Shown piece by piece: positions 17,729 to 26,023 of a stretch of DNA of 64,000 nt. The stretch is from NCBI RefSeq assembly GCF_947502895.1, contig NZ_CANNBM010000005.1, positions 117,288 to 181,287 on the forward strand. The letters run 5' to 3'. Source of the stretch: an uncultured Sulfitobacter sp. GTDB taxonomy: Bacteria > Pseudomonadota > Alphaproteobacteria > Rhodobacterales > Rhodobacteraceae. The translations under genes and the position numbers were made by a program. Numbering within the stretch: position 1 is the first letter of the stretch; every line of letters begins with the position of its first letter. A model generated the notes under the pieces. It did not search any database, had not been told where the DNA came from, and saw only the letters and a program-made list of their open reading frames with translations.

Positions 17729-18661
17729 TTATTCAAACAGAACGCTGACAGACTCTCCGTTCGCGATACGCGTGATGGCTTTTGCAAACATCGGGGCAAT
17801 TGATATGGCGCGGATCCGTGACGAAGCGGTGACAGCCTCAGTGGCACCTATGGTATCGGTGATCACCAATGAAGACAGGTCTGAGCCGTTGATCCGCTCA
17901 ACAGCTTTTCCTGACAATACACCATGCGTGATATAAGCCGAGACTTCTGCCGCGCCGCTTTCAAGCAGAGCTGTCGCAGCGTTGCATAGTGTGCCGCCGG
18001 AATCGATGATGTCATCCACAAGCACACATGACTTGCCCGTCACGTCGCCGATGATGTTCATAACTTCCGAAGAGCCTGGTTTGTCACGCCGTTTATCGAC
18101 AATCGCGAGACCGCTGGAAATTCTCTTGGCCAGCGCCCGCGCCCGCACAACGCCACCCACATCAGGGGAGACGACCATGACATTTTCCCGACTGATTTTC
18201 TGTTCAATGTCTCGGACGATCTCGGGCACTGCGTACAGGTTATCAGTAGGAATATCGAAGAACCCCTGAATTTGAGCCGCATGTAAATCCATAGTCAGGA
18301 CCCTGTCAGCACCCGCATTGGTAATCAGGTTCGCTACCAGTTTTGCTGAAATGGGTGTGCGCGGTGCCGATTTGCGATCCTGCCGCGCGTAACCGAAATA
18401 CGGGATTACAGCTGTGATCCGCCCAGCAGATGCGCGTCGCAGCGCATCAATCAGCACCAGCAGCTCCATGAGATTGTCGTTGGCCGGATATGATGTCGAT
18501 TGGATGACATAGACGTCATCCCCCCGCACGTTCTCGTGAATCTCGACAAAGACCTCTTCATCTGCGAACCGGCGCACATTGCACTCTGCAAGCGGCACTT
18601 TCATATATGCCGCAATCGCTTCGGCAAGCGGCCGATTACTGTTTCCACAGATCAATTTCAT
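17729..18661 (-). CDS. prs: Ribose-phosphate pyrophosphokinase (PRPP synthase)
   Basis: 310-residue class I PRPP synthase, which transfers pyrophosphate from ATP to ribose 5-phosphate. Motifs visible are FADEEVFVEIHENVRG near the N-terminus, YFGYARQDRKSAPRTPISAK, the DLHAAQIQGFFDIP ATP/metal region (residues 125-138), and the PRPP loop VLVDDIIDSGGT in the C-terminal half. Length is normal. It is 53 bp downstream of a phosphoribosyltransferase gene, so product and user of PRPP are co-expressed. Whether this is the only prs copy of the genome or a dedicated second copy cannot be told from this window. Confidence 0.93.
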   Translation of the reverse strand: MKLICGNSNRPLAEAIAAYMKVPLAECNVRRFADEEVFVEIHENVRGDDVYVIQSTSYPANDNLMELLVLIDALRRASAGRITAVIPYFGYARQDRKSAPRTPISAKLVANLITNAGADRVLTMDLHAAQIQGFFDIPTDNLYAVPEIVRDIEQKISRENVMVVSPDVGGVVRARALAKRISSGLAIVDKRRDKPGSSEVMNIIGDVTGKSCVLVDDIIDSGGTLCNAATALLESGAAEVSAYITHGVLSGKAVERINGSDLSSLVITDTIGATEAVTASSRIRAISIAPMFAKAITRIANGESVSVLFE

Positions 18662-18714
18662 CTGTCGAACCCCTTTTTGAGTGAGTGTTTCTAAATGTGC
18701 GCCGCGCGTTGTTC

Positions 18715-19335
18715 TTAAACCGGAAACGCCATCTCGGGCTTGTAGGTTTTAAAGCTTTCAAGATACTGCGCGTTAGCCTGACGTTGCCATTCCGTGCCCG
18801 GCTGGATCGCTGTCACGCATTTGTATTTCTTGCGATACTCAGCGGTATTCTCATTGTCTTCCATGACGATGGCCACCATGCCAGCAACCTGTCCTTGCTG
18901 CTGTTCAACCAGCTGAACGGCACCATGCATCGTGCCGCCTGTTTCAACCCATTGGTCCACCAACAGAACCCGTGTCTTGGGCGCGAACGCTGGCAACCGC
19001 ATTTCCATTGACTGCGTCTGCCCCGAATAGTTGGTCATCGAGGCGCTATCCGTGTCAACACACAGCTTGCCAGGTTTACGGATCGGTAGAAATCCACGCC
19101 CGATCCTTGCTGCGATACCAGCAGCCAAGACAAAGCCCATTGCGTCCAGTCCCGCCACAACATCAATTTCGTCAGCATCCAAATCTGCGCAAAGATCATC
19201 AAGAAGGTCGTGATAGGCTTTGCCATTGATGTAGATGGACGTCGGGTCCAGCCATGCAAATTTGTCGCCCTTTGTGTTAGGCGCCATGAGTGAAAAGTAC
19301 CAACGGTCGTCTCTCGGCCCTTTGTCGTGTGTCAT
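18715..19335 (-). CDS. Phosphoribosyltransferase, adenine-PRT-like
   Basis: 206-residue type I phosphoribosyltransferase. The PRPP-binding loop is visible as VLLVDQWVETGGTM, and GLDAMGFVLAAGIAARIGRGFLPIRKPGKL resembles the corresponding region of adenine phosphoribosyltransferases. The DDW/DDI acidic pair of the loop is here D-Q-W, one acidic residue fewer than usual. The N-terminal 30 residues are an extension relative to Apt. It sits between a BtpA-like gene and prs, 13 bp from the former. It probably attaches a purine or other base to PRPP; the base is unproven. Confidence 0.8.
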   Translation of the reverse strand: MTHDKGPRDDRWYFSLMAPNTKGDKFAWLDPTSIYINGKAYHDLLDDLCADLDADEIDVVAGLDAMGFVLAAGIAARIGRGFLPIRKPGKLCVDTDSASMTNYSGQTQSMEMRLPAFAPKTRVLLVDQWVETGGTMHGAVQLVEQQQGQVAGMVAIVMEDNENTAEYRKKYKCVTAIQPGTEWQRQANAQYLESFKTYKPEMAFPV

Positions 19336-19348
19336 TTGATATTCTCCC

Positions 19349-20086
19349 TTATTTTTGTGTGAGGTCCATGAGATGCTTCAGGCGACTGGGGTCGATGTTA
19401 TAAAAATCCCCCTCGAAGTTGATGCCTGTTGCGACCATGAAAAGGTCCACCGCATCTGTATATTGCGCGGCGTTTTCGGGCGTTATGCCAGACGCCAGCC
19501 CCAGTGCTGTGTCTCCGCAATGCTCTCTGAAGGTGTCAATTTTCCCAACGTCCGCAGCATGGCCAGTTGCCACGCCAGATGTCACAACAACATCCATATA
19601 TCTTGTCGCGATGCGTGCGCTTTTTGCATAGTCTTGGGCATTGACCTGGCGTTGCTTTTTGAACGCTGTTCCGCCGATATAGATGCCGTCCCAGCCGCTT
19701 TGTTTGCGAATTTCGGCAATCTCATCTGCCTCTGGCTGATCATCTTCTGATCTGCGCTCATCCATGCGGGCATCATCGGCCCAATACCCGTCAACCTGTG
19801 TGCCTTCGGCCTGCAAATCACCCAGAATAGGAAACGCATATTTGCCTGTCACAGCCAGAAAATTCACGCCGAGCCAACAGTCTGGAAACGCACGCCGCAT
19901 TTCCTTGATGATAGGGACCAGCTTTTCCTTCTCAAAGTCGTGATTGATTAGAAAGACGCCTTTGCATCCTCCGTCGATAGCAGTCTGGATGTTCCTCAGG
20001 GCCTGCTCAGCGTCAAGAACATGAATGACGGGGAGGACGACAGGCCCAGTTGCGCCGAAGCTCTGTTGAAAATCGTTTCGGTCCAT
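19349..20086 (-). CDS. BtpA/SgcQ-like TIM-barrel protein
   Basis: 245-residue protein that resembles the BtpA/SgcQ family of TIM barrels: an N-terminal VVLPVIHVLDAEQALRNIQTA strand-helix unit, a central DVVVTSGVATGHAADVGKI and a late LASGITPENAAQYTDAVDLF phosphate-site region. Family members occur in nucleoside/sugar operons and one is linked to photosystem I assembly in cyanobacteria, without a settled reaction. The ATG at 20086 was preferred to a TTG 12 bp upstream. It heads an operon with a phosphoribosyltransferase and prs, which points to base or nucleoside metabolism. Confidence 0.65.
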   Translation of the reverse strand: MDRNDFQQSFGATGPVVLPVIHVLDAEQALRNIQTAIDGGCKGVFLINHDFEKEKLVPIIKEMRRAFPDCWLGVNFLAVTGKYAFPILGDLQAEGTQVDGYWADDARMDERRSEDDQPEADEIAEIRKQSGWDGIYIGGTAFKKQRQVNAQDYAKSARIATRYMDVVVTSGVATGHAADVGKIDTFREHCGDTALGLASGITPENAAQYTDAVDLFMVATGINFEGDFYNIDPSRLKHLMDLTQK

Positions 20087-20367
20087 GTTTCGCCTCAAGG
20101 TTCCAGGTTTCCATTAAGGCTAGCATCGAAATCTGAATTTCAAAAATTTATAGTACTAATCCGTATATAACCGTTACTCATGCCCTCTAACGTCTGGGCC
20201 GATACGCAGGCATACAGTCATAGCCTAACCGTACACGTCCATTTATTTAACATAAGATTGATTACAGATATTTTTTCGCCGATCATAAATACAAGAAATT
20301 GATGATTAGCTCTATCTGATTGTATCAATGCCCTGTCCCAACCAGACTGGCAGATCTCAGTTTCGCA

Positions 20368-20688
20368 TCAATTCTCTTGACGGTCTTCATACTTGGAAAT
20401 CCAGTCTGCACCGCCAAAAGTGATGGCAAGTACAAAGACTGTTGTTGTATTTTCGTCAACCTCGAAGACCACAATGCCTTTACGCCCGGCTGGAATTGCC
20501 CTCACTGCGACGCCCAGCTCACTTCTGATAGTACCTTTCTTTGGGGTATCAGCGAGACTGAACACAGCACTTTGGATTTCGGTTAGCTTATTTTTTGCGA
20601 CGGAAAGACCTGAATAATCGGCGACAATTTCGGCTATGATTTGGAGGTCGTCAGCAACTTCAGGGTGAAACCTTATCTTATACTTCAC
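20368..20688 (-). CDS. parE: ParE/RelE-type toxin
   Basis: 106-residue RelE/ParE-fold toxin. The N-terminus KIRFHPEVADDLQIIAEIVADY and the C-terminal beta-sheet VFVLAITFGGADWISKYEDR have the expected spacing, with basic residues in RAIPAGRKGIVVFEV. ParE toxins inhibit DNA gyrase and RelE toxins cut mRNA; which applies here is not clear. The start overlaps the antitoxin stop by 4 bp, the typical antitoxin-first order. The module lies next to an insertion-sequence remnant and broken genes, consistent with an acquired patch. Confidence 0.82.
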   Translation of the reverse strand: MKYKIRFHPEVADDLQIIAEIVADYSGLSVAKNKLTEIQSAVFSLADTPKKGTIRSELGVAVRAIPAGRKGIVVFEVDENTTTVFVLAITFGGADWISKYEDRQEN

Positions 20689-20954
20689 TCAGTCTGATCC
20701 GAACCCAACCGCTGTAATGCGCTACTGAACATTCCATCGCCTGAAACAAATTCAGACTTCGGCGTTTCCATTCTTTTGGCAATCACAGAAGAGATAGCCT
20801 CAAGAGCATTTATTCTATGCACTTCGTCTTCGATGAGCTGTTCGATTGCCATAGCCACAGCCGCGCTTGGTGTAGCGAAAACCCCCTGCTCAACCTTGGA
20901 CTTAAGAAAATCATGGTGGCGATCTGTGAAGCTGAGCGTGGTTTTTACAGTCAT
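20685..20954 (-). CDS. parD: ParD-like antitoxin
   Basis: 89-residue antitoxin of the ParD/CopG-like type. The first 45 residues (TLSFTDRHHDFLKSKVEQGVFATPSAAVAMAIEQL) form the expected ribbon-helix-helix DNA-binding unit, and the acidic C-terminal half would wrap the toxin. It is translated first and overlaps parE by 4 bp. Autoregulation of the short promoter region upstream of 20954 is expected for the family. Confidence 0.82.
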   Translation of the reverse strand: MTVKTTLSFTDRHHDFLKSKVEQGVFATPSAAVAMAIEQLIEDEVHRINALEAISSVIAKRMETPKSEFVSGDGMFSSALQRLGSDQTE

Positions 20955-21149
20955 TATGTGACTCCCAAAGGTATGAATAAGTCATACCAAAGCTTGAAAA
21001 ATCCGTCAACGCCTCGGAAATACGCAGTCTATGCCTATATTTATGACCGTTTAGTGCTGAAGCCTTCGGGCAATGAGTCTCTCAAGAACCGCGGCGCTTA
21101 CTGGACGGAGTGCCAAATTGGTTAGATGAGCTACCCCCGAAGTTCTACC

Positions 21150-21384
21150 ACTGACGTAAGCTGCGATTTGTCCTTTTCTGGTCTTCCACACGAATGAGAT
21201 CAAGAATGTCAAAACGGAAGCAACATGTCCTCAAATTCGATGCAAGAAAGGCGTCAGAAATTGGATTAAGTTCCACAACCACAAGCGTCCGCATTCTGCC
21301 CTTTGCGGCAAACCACTCGCTGTGGTCTACTGGCAGTAGAATTGACCCAACCAACCCCGATCAATAAGTGCAAAGAATAGCTTG
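21150..21384 (+). mobile_element. Remnant of an IS3-family transposase C-terminus
   Basis: Translation of the plus strand around 21240-21330 gives NWIKFHNHKRPHSALCGKPL followed by AVVYWQ, which is the conserved end of IS3-family DDE transposases (FYNHKRPHSALGGKPPAVVYW). The preceding 90 bp carry partial similarity in more than one frame, and after YWQ there are a TAG and further stops, after which a frame-shifted echo of the usual last residues (DQ.VQRIA) ends near 21384. No start, no complete catalytic triad and no terminal inverted repeats were found. It is a dead fragment. Confidence 0.7.
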
Positions 21385-21789
21385 AATTGCGCAAGATCCT
21401 GTCCAACAAAATGGGGAGTAGCGCATCCTCTTGATCTGGCATCAGTTGGACCTGACCCGCGCCTCCGGTGAACCGATGCCTTCGGCCTTGCCCTGCTTGT
21501 TGAAGACCTTCCTGTCAGGTTCTGGTCCGATGATTGCTTCCAAAATATGCCGAAACACTAAACCACATTCAAAAGAATAATTTGACGGCGTCTGTAGCTA
21601 GAAACATTGATTACATCTCGATGTGCTTTCCCAACCTTGCGTTTGCTCAATGCTAGACCTGTCGCGCTTTTGTGCCGCTCAAAGCGCACTTGGCAGAACT
21701 GCTGTTGGCTAGGCTTCGTTGCTAACCGCATTCGCCCGACACCGCATTGTGCAGAGCCCGATTTGCCAGTCTTATGCGTTGAGACACTA
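21385..21789. other. Non-coding / degraded stretch
   Basis: I see no convincing gene here. On the minus strand one frame is open from about 21585 to a stop near 21448 and reads EAIIGPEPDRKVFNKQGKAE, without a start codon or a family I recognise. It may be the tail of another lost gene or insertion sequence. The stretch links the transposase remnant to the broken YeeE-type gene. Confidence 0.4.
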
Positions 21790-22206
21790 ATGAAGACAGC
21801 GTTTACCCCAATTGCTTCGCTTGTGGGGGGGTGTGATGATCGGACTAAGGGCAGTTGCGCTGATGTTGGTATGTGGGCGTATCATGGGCGCGAGCGGTAT
21901 TTTGGCGCGGACGCTCTGGCCGGTCAGTCGCATGGATATGACGTGGCGAGTATGGCTTTCGATCCTTGGGTCTATTTTGGCAATACGGGGCAACTGCCGA
22001 CAATCAGCGTGCCTTCATCGAGGCCATTGTTGATCTTTGGTGCGCTTCGTCTTGGGATTGGCGTGACCTTTGGCAGCGGATGTACTTCGGGCCATGGGGT
22101 TTGTGGCATGGCCCGCATATCGCGACGTTCGCTCGTGGCCACGCTTGTCACTATGATTACCACTGCGTTGACAATCTATGTCATGCGCCACGTTTGGGAG
22201 GCATAA
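21790..22206 (+). pseudogene. YeeE/YedE-family membrane protein, frameshifted
   Basis: Broken gene for the first half of a YeeE/YedE-type (thiosulfate/sulfur-compound transport) membrane protein. It starts at ATG 21790 (MKTAFTPIASLVGG), but a run of seven G at 21825-21831 throws the frame; the family sequence (GVMIGLRAVALMLVCGRIMG) continues in the +1 shifted frame. The original frame takes over again near 21970-21990 and ends with LGIGVTFGSGCTSGHGVCGM, the hallmark Cys motif of the family, followed by the terminal membrane helix. So at least two frame disruptions are present. It is followed 3 bp later by the partner gene. Confidence 0.75.
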
Positions 22207-22209
22207 CTG

Positions 22210-22640
22210 ATGTGTCACCTTTTGACCTGTCTTGTTGGAACACTGTTCAAAACCGGGATTTCCCTGTCGGGCATGGCCAATCCAACGACAGTGATGAACT
22301 TCTTCGACACTGCTGGCAGCTAGGATCCTAGCCTTGCGTTTGTGATGGGGGGGCGTTGATCGTTGCCTTCATTGGTTACCGAATAGTGGTGCGCAGAAGC
22401 GCAGCACTATTAGAGCCGTCTTTTCAGGTCTCACTGAATAACCAGCTTGATGGCAAGCTCTTGGGCGGGGCCGCCATCTTTGGTGTAGGGTGGGATATTG
22501 CTGGCTTTTGCCTAGCCGGTGCGCTGCCTGCCTTGGGCGCTTTGAACACTGATGTTATTCAATTTGTTGCAGCATTGGTTGGGGGGATGTTCATAGCGCG
22601 GCAGCTCAGCGGCTTTATGGCGGCCCGTTCCACAGATTGA
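22210..22640 (+). pseudogene. DUF6691/YeeE-type partner membrane protein, stop plus frameshift
   Basis: Broken second subunit of a YeeE-type pair. From ATG 22210 the frame reads through LSGMANPTTVMNFFDTAGS and meets TAG at 22321-22323 where the family has Trp (AG-x-W-DPSLAFVMGG). A run of seven G at 22347-22353 then lacks one base, and the sequence continues in another frame (LIVAFIGYRIVVRR ... FGVGWDIAGFCLAGALPALG) to 22640. Family members have about 135-145 residues, which matches the sum of the pieces. With a nonsense codon and an indel it cannot give a full protein unless the sequence is wrong. Confidence 0.75.
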
Positions 22641-22705
22641 CCTTGCACAACGGGTACCACCCGTGATGAGTCGAGCGCACCATGACAACGATGATTTCCC
22701 TGCTG

Positions 22706-23119
22706 CTATCTTTGAATGGTTTCAAGATAATCCAACAGGTCTTCGAAATCAGCCTCCAGCACTTCCGCACCAACCCCGCCATCGGGATAAACATGCCCCA
22801 AACCAACGGTTGAAAACTCTGGCATCGCAGCATTCGGATCATTTTTTTCCAATTGGCCCAAGACAAACCTTCGCACAAATTCACGGGGGAAAACGCCATC
22901 ATTGCGCTGTGCAAGCTCTGTTATATTGGGGGGAGCAATACCTAGACTTTGTTCGGTTGCTCCCACTCCGTCTCCGCGGGTGCCGTGGCATTGTGAACAT
23001 TCCTTCGCATATATCGTTTGCCCGCGTGCGACCGCACTTGTAGTGCCAAAGGGTACTTGCGTGCAGGCAGACAGGATCGTCATGCCAAGGCCAAGTGCGG
23101 AAAAAGTCCCTAGGTTCAT
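22706..23119 (-). CDS. Monohaem c-type cytochrome, probable lipoprotein
   Basis: 137-residue cytochrome c. The haem site is CSQCH (Cys41, Cys44, His45) and a plausible sixth-ligand Met is in AAMPEFSTVG. The N-terminus is a lipoprotein signal with lipobox ILSAC (Cys19), so the protein is probably anchored to the periplasmic face of the membrane. The ATG at 23119 places the signal correctly; a GTG 15 bp upstream is less likely. It could carry electrons for a sulfur or nitrogen oxidation system, in line with the neighbouring YeeE-type remains, but no partner enzyme is seen here. Confidence 0.85.
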   Translation of the reverse strand: MNLGTFSALGLGMTILSACTQVPFGTTSAVARGQTIYAKECSQCHGTRGDGVGATEQSLGIAPPNITELAQRNDGVFPREFVRRFVLGQLEKNDPNAAMPEFSTVGLGHVYPDGGVGAEVLEADFEDLLDYLETIQR

Positions 23120-23324
23120 AGTATGTCCGATCACTGTTGATGTCTTCTGGAACTCTGTTCTGACCCTAACGGCTGCGCTGTTCCTGCCTTAGTCTCGCAC
23201 AGAATGATCTCCAGTAGGTTGATATGTATCAACCGAGGCAAATTGAGTTTGTTCATGACCTTAGATCGTCAAGGGATTTTCCGTCGCCATGGCATTGGTC
23301 GGCTGGGTATACGGCTATGGCGCC

Positions 23325-23594
23325 TCAAGCACCCCGTTTGGCAGCTGTTCTTGAGGTTTTTAGCACATTGCCTTCATCATCGCAGGTAAAGCGGACCCGT
23401 TTATCATTGTGCCAGAAGGTCAGACGGTGCGTGCCAGCGTCCTCGTCGATCCCGCTTTCAAAGCGGCTGGTAATTGCGCCGTCACGCATCAATCCGATCA
23501 CATCCGAAGCCCGCACATCCAACAGTTTTGCCAGATCACTGGCGTCGATCATTGGGTTGGATTGTGTCAGATCAATCTTCAAAACAGTATCCAA
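23325..23594 (-). CDS. Small conserved protein, possibly DUF6522
   Basis: 89-residue soluble protein with a putative helix-turn-helix-like middle (IDASDLAKLLDVRASDVIGL then MRDGAITSRFESGIDED) and a C-terminal strand-rich part RLTFWHNDKRVRFTCDDEG. It resembles the small DUF6522 proteins that occur near cytochrome and sulfur/nitrogen redox genes in Rhodobacterales, but I cannot confirm the family by eye. No signal peptide or membrane segment. Function unknown. Confidence 0.6.
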   Translation of the reverse strand: MDTVLKIDLTQSNPMIDASDLAKLLDVRASDVIGLMRDGAITSRFESGIDEDAGTHRLTFWHNDKRVRFTCDDEGNVLKTSRTAAKRGA

Positions 23595-23962
23595 TTTTTA
23601 GAAGGCGAAACTCACATCAAGATTAGAGCATATGGTGCTGGTGCGCGGGCCTCAATGGTTTTGTAGCATAGGGATACAGCTCAGAGAACAGCTTGAATAA
23701 GTTACCTGTATTTCAAAATATACTGACAAAATCAAAATTCTTAGGTCTGCAATTATTGCGCGACGCAGGACAGTCTTGGTCACATAGTTCCCTAAGCTGC
23801 CTCTGTGCTTGATCTTCAACACTCTTTTTTACTTCAACGCCTCATCATTGGACCCAATAGGTAAAATTACACTCCCATCTTCCCCAAAAGACAGGATACT
23901 ATCGGTTGCAGGCAATCCTGCCTTCAGGACGATTTGAAAGCAGCGTCATAGGGAGCATAACG
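23595..23962. other. Intergenic region upstream of the dehydrogenase gene
   Basis: About 370 bp without a gene between the divergent small unknown gene and the SDR gene. It is AT-rich in its first half and presumably holds promoters for both directions. I see no convincing riboswitch, hairpin terminator or operator. Confidence 0.5.
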
Positions 23963-24736
23963 ATGAATTTGAATGATTGGGCCGGCCAAACGGCAATTGT
24001 AACGGGCGGTGCATCAGGCTTGGGGGCCGCAACCGCAAAAGCATTGGCCGCTGCTGGCATGAAAGTTGCAATATTTGACCTGAACGAAGATCAAGGCAAC
24101 GCCCTTGCAGGACAACTGGGTGGCCAGTTTTGCAAAGTCGATGTTGCCGATCCGACAAGCGTTAGCGCGGGAATGGAAAGCGTCGTCAGCATGCTTGGTG
24201 CTCCGCGGGTTCTGGTGAACTGCGCAGGGGTAGGTCCAGCAGCAAAAACAGTCAGCCGAGGGGCTGCGCATCCTTTCGAGGTTTTTGAGAAAACGATCCG
24301 TATCAATTTGTTAGGTTCTTTCAGCTGCGCATCCCAAGCAGCGGCGCTTATGGTTGCAAGCGATCCGATGGAGCCAGATGGTGCGCGCGGTGTGATTATC
24401 AATACAGCTTCAGTTGCCGCCTATGAGGGTCAGGTCGGCCAAGTTGCTTATGCAGCTTCCAAAGGTGGGATTGTGGGAATGACCCTGCCAATGGCGCGGG
24501 ATTTGGCGGACAAAGGTGTGCGCGTTTGCTCGATTGCGCCAGGCCTGTTTTTGACCCCGCTACTAGAGAGCCTGCCCGAAGACGTGCAGTCATCTTTGGG
24601 GGCGCAGGTCCCCTTCCCTTCGCGTTTGGGGAACCCTGCCGAATTTGCCAAGATGGTATGCAGCATCATCGATAATCCCATGCTTAATGGTGAAGTGATC
24701 CGACTTGATGGCGCTATCCGCATGGCGCCGAGGTAA
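23963..24736 (+). CDS. Short-chain dehydrogenase, HSD10-like
   Basis: 257-residue NAD(P)-dependent SDR. The cofactor motif TGGASGLG (residues 14-21), the NCAGV motif and the catalytic Ser150, Tyr163 and Lys167 (YAASK) are all visible. The end PFPSRLGNPAEFAKMV ... LNGEVIRLDGAIRMAPR matches 3-hydroxyacyl-CoA dehydrogenase type 2 (HSD17B10-like) enzymes, which oxidise 3-hydroxyacyl-CoA such as 2-methyl-3-hydroxybutyryl-CoA. GGGAG precedes the ATG at 23963. The next gene, an FAD monooxygenase, starts 3 bp after its stop, so the pair is an operon. Confidence 0.88.
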   Translation: MNLNDWAGQTAIVTGGASGLGAATAKALAAAGMKVAIFDLNEDQGNALAGQLGGQFCKVDVADPTSVSAGMESVVSMLGAPRVLVNCAGVGPAAKTVSRGAAHPFEVFEKTIRINLLGSFSCASQAAALMVASDPMEPDGARGVIINTASVAAYEGQVGQVAYAASKGGIVGMTLPMARDLADKGVRVCSIAPGLFLTPLLESLPEDVQSSLGAQVPFPSRLGNPAEFAKMVCSIIDNPMLNGEVIRLDGAIRMAPR

Positions 24737-24739
24737 GCG

Positions 24740-26020
24740 ATGCCCGAAACACATGTTCTGATCGCAGGTGGTGGTGTTGCTGGCCTATCTTTGGGCCTGA
24801 CACTACACCAGATAGGTGTTCCCTTCACAGTTCTTGAAGCAGTGGGAGAGCTGAAACCGTTGGGCGTTGGGATCAACATTCAGCCCAATGCGGTGCGCGA
24901 GCTGATGGATCTTGGGATCACGGCTGAACAGTTGGACAGCGTTGGCGTGCCAGTTCAGGAATGGGCATTGGTTGGCCAGAAGGGCCAACAGATCTATGCT
25001 GAACCGCGTGGTACTTTTGCGGGTTATCATTGGCCACAATACGCGATGCACCGCGGTAAATTTCAGATGCTTCTGGCTGAAATTCTCCAAGAGCGTGCGG
25101 GTAAGGACGCCATTCAGCTGGACGCGCGTGTGACGAGCTACCGCCAAACAGACGAGGGAGTTGTTGCAACACTAACTTCGCACAGTGGCGCCACGCGAGA
25201 AGTTGCAGGCACCGTATTGATCGGGGCAGACGGCATCCACTCAAATATCCGTGCCCAGATGCATCCGACTCAACCCGCGATCCATTGGGGCGGGGCGGTG
25301 ATGTGGCGTGGCACAACACGCGCCAAGCCGGCGCGCACGCATTCGTCGTTCATCGGCTTGGGGACACATCGCCAACGTATGGTGATCTATCCGATCTCGG
25401 ATGTTGGCGCTGACGGGCTGTGCGAGGTAAACTGGATCGCCGAGACCACCGTTGACGATCCCGAGGCACGTAAAGATATCGCATGGTTTGGCAAAGTCTC
25501 GGTGAGCGATTTTGCCCATCACTTTGCGGATTGGCGCTATGATTGGCTTGATGTCCCTGCCCTGCTGGCAGGCGCTGATGTAGCCTATGAAAACCTGATG
25601 ATTGATCGCGATCCGGTAGACACCTGGGTCGATGGCGCTGTCTTGCTGATGGGTGACGCGGCTCATGCAATGTACCCGACCGGATCAAACGGGGCCAGTC
25701 AGGCGATCATGGATGCCCGTCATATTGGCCATTCGATGCTAGAGCATGGCGTGACGTCGCAAGCCCTGATGGCTTTTGATGAAAAGTTCTGTGACGCCGT
25801 TTCTGCACTGGTTTTGCGCAACCGCGGTGCCGGGCCTTTTGGCTTGTTAAATTTGGTGAATGACCGGTGTGGTGGCGATTTCGAAGATATCAATGCAGTG
25901 GTTTCGCAAGATGAGCGTGACGAGTTTATGCGGAAATACAAATCAGCTGCGGGTTTTGACATGGAGGCGCTGAATGCGCGTGGGCCAACAATTGCAGCGG
26001 AGGCCAAAGTGCCGCTTTAG
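24740..26020 (+). CDS. FAD-dependent aromatic monooxygenase, PhzS/salicylate-hydroxylase-like
   Basis: 426-residue group A flavoprotein monooxygenase. The FAD dinucleotide motif is LIAGGGVAGLSLG (residues 7-19), the second FAD/NADPH motif is VLIGADGIHS and the third is LLMGDAAHAMYPTGSNGASQ. The overall pattern fits the PhzS / 3-hydroxybenzoate-type branch that hydroxylates aromatic carboxylates with NAD(P)H and oxygen. It is translationally linked to the SDR gene and converges with the HlyD-type gene, with 3 bp between the stop codons. The substrate is unknown. Confidence 0.85.
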   Translation: MPETHVLIAGGGVAGLSLGLTLHQIGVPFTVLEAVGELKPLGVGINIQPNAVRELMDLGITAEQLDSVGVPVQEWALVGQKGQQIYAEPRGTFAGYHWPQYAMHRGKFQMLLAEILQERAGKDAIQLDARVTSYRQTDEGVVATLTSHSGATREVAGTVLIGADGIHSNIRAQMHPTQPAIHWGGAVMWRGTTRAKPARTHSSFIGLGTHRQRMVIYPISDVGADGLCEVNWIAETTVDDPEARKDIAWFGKVSVSDFAHHFADWRYDWLDVPALLAGADVAYENLMIDRDPVDTWVDGAVLLMGDAAHAMYPTGSNGASQAIMDARHIGHSMLEHGVTSQALMAFDEKFCDAVSALVLRNRGAGPFGLLNLVNDRCGGDFEDINAVVSQDERDEFMRKYKSAAGFDMEALNARGPTIAAEAKVPL

Positions 26021-26023
26021 CGA

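Noticed and set aside
20087..20367. Possible purine or PRPP riboswitch upstream of the BtpA-like/prs operon
   Set aside because: No conserved aptamer core could be recognised in the 281-bp gap.
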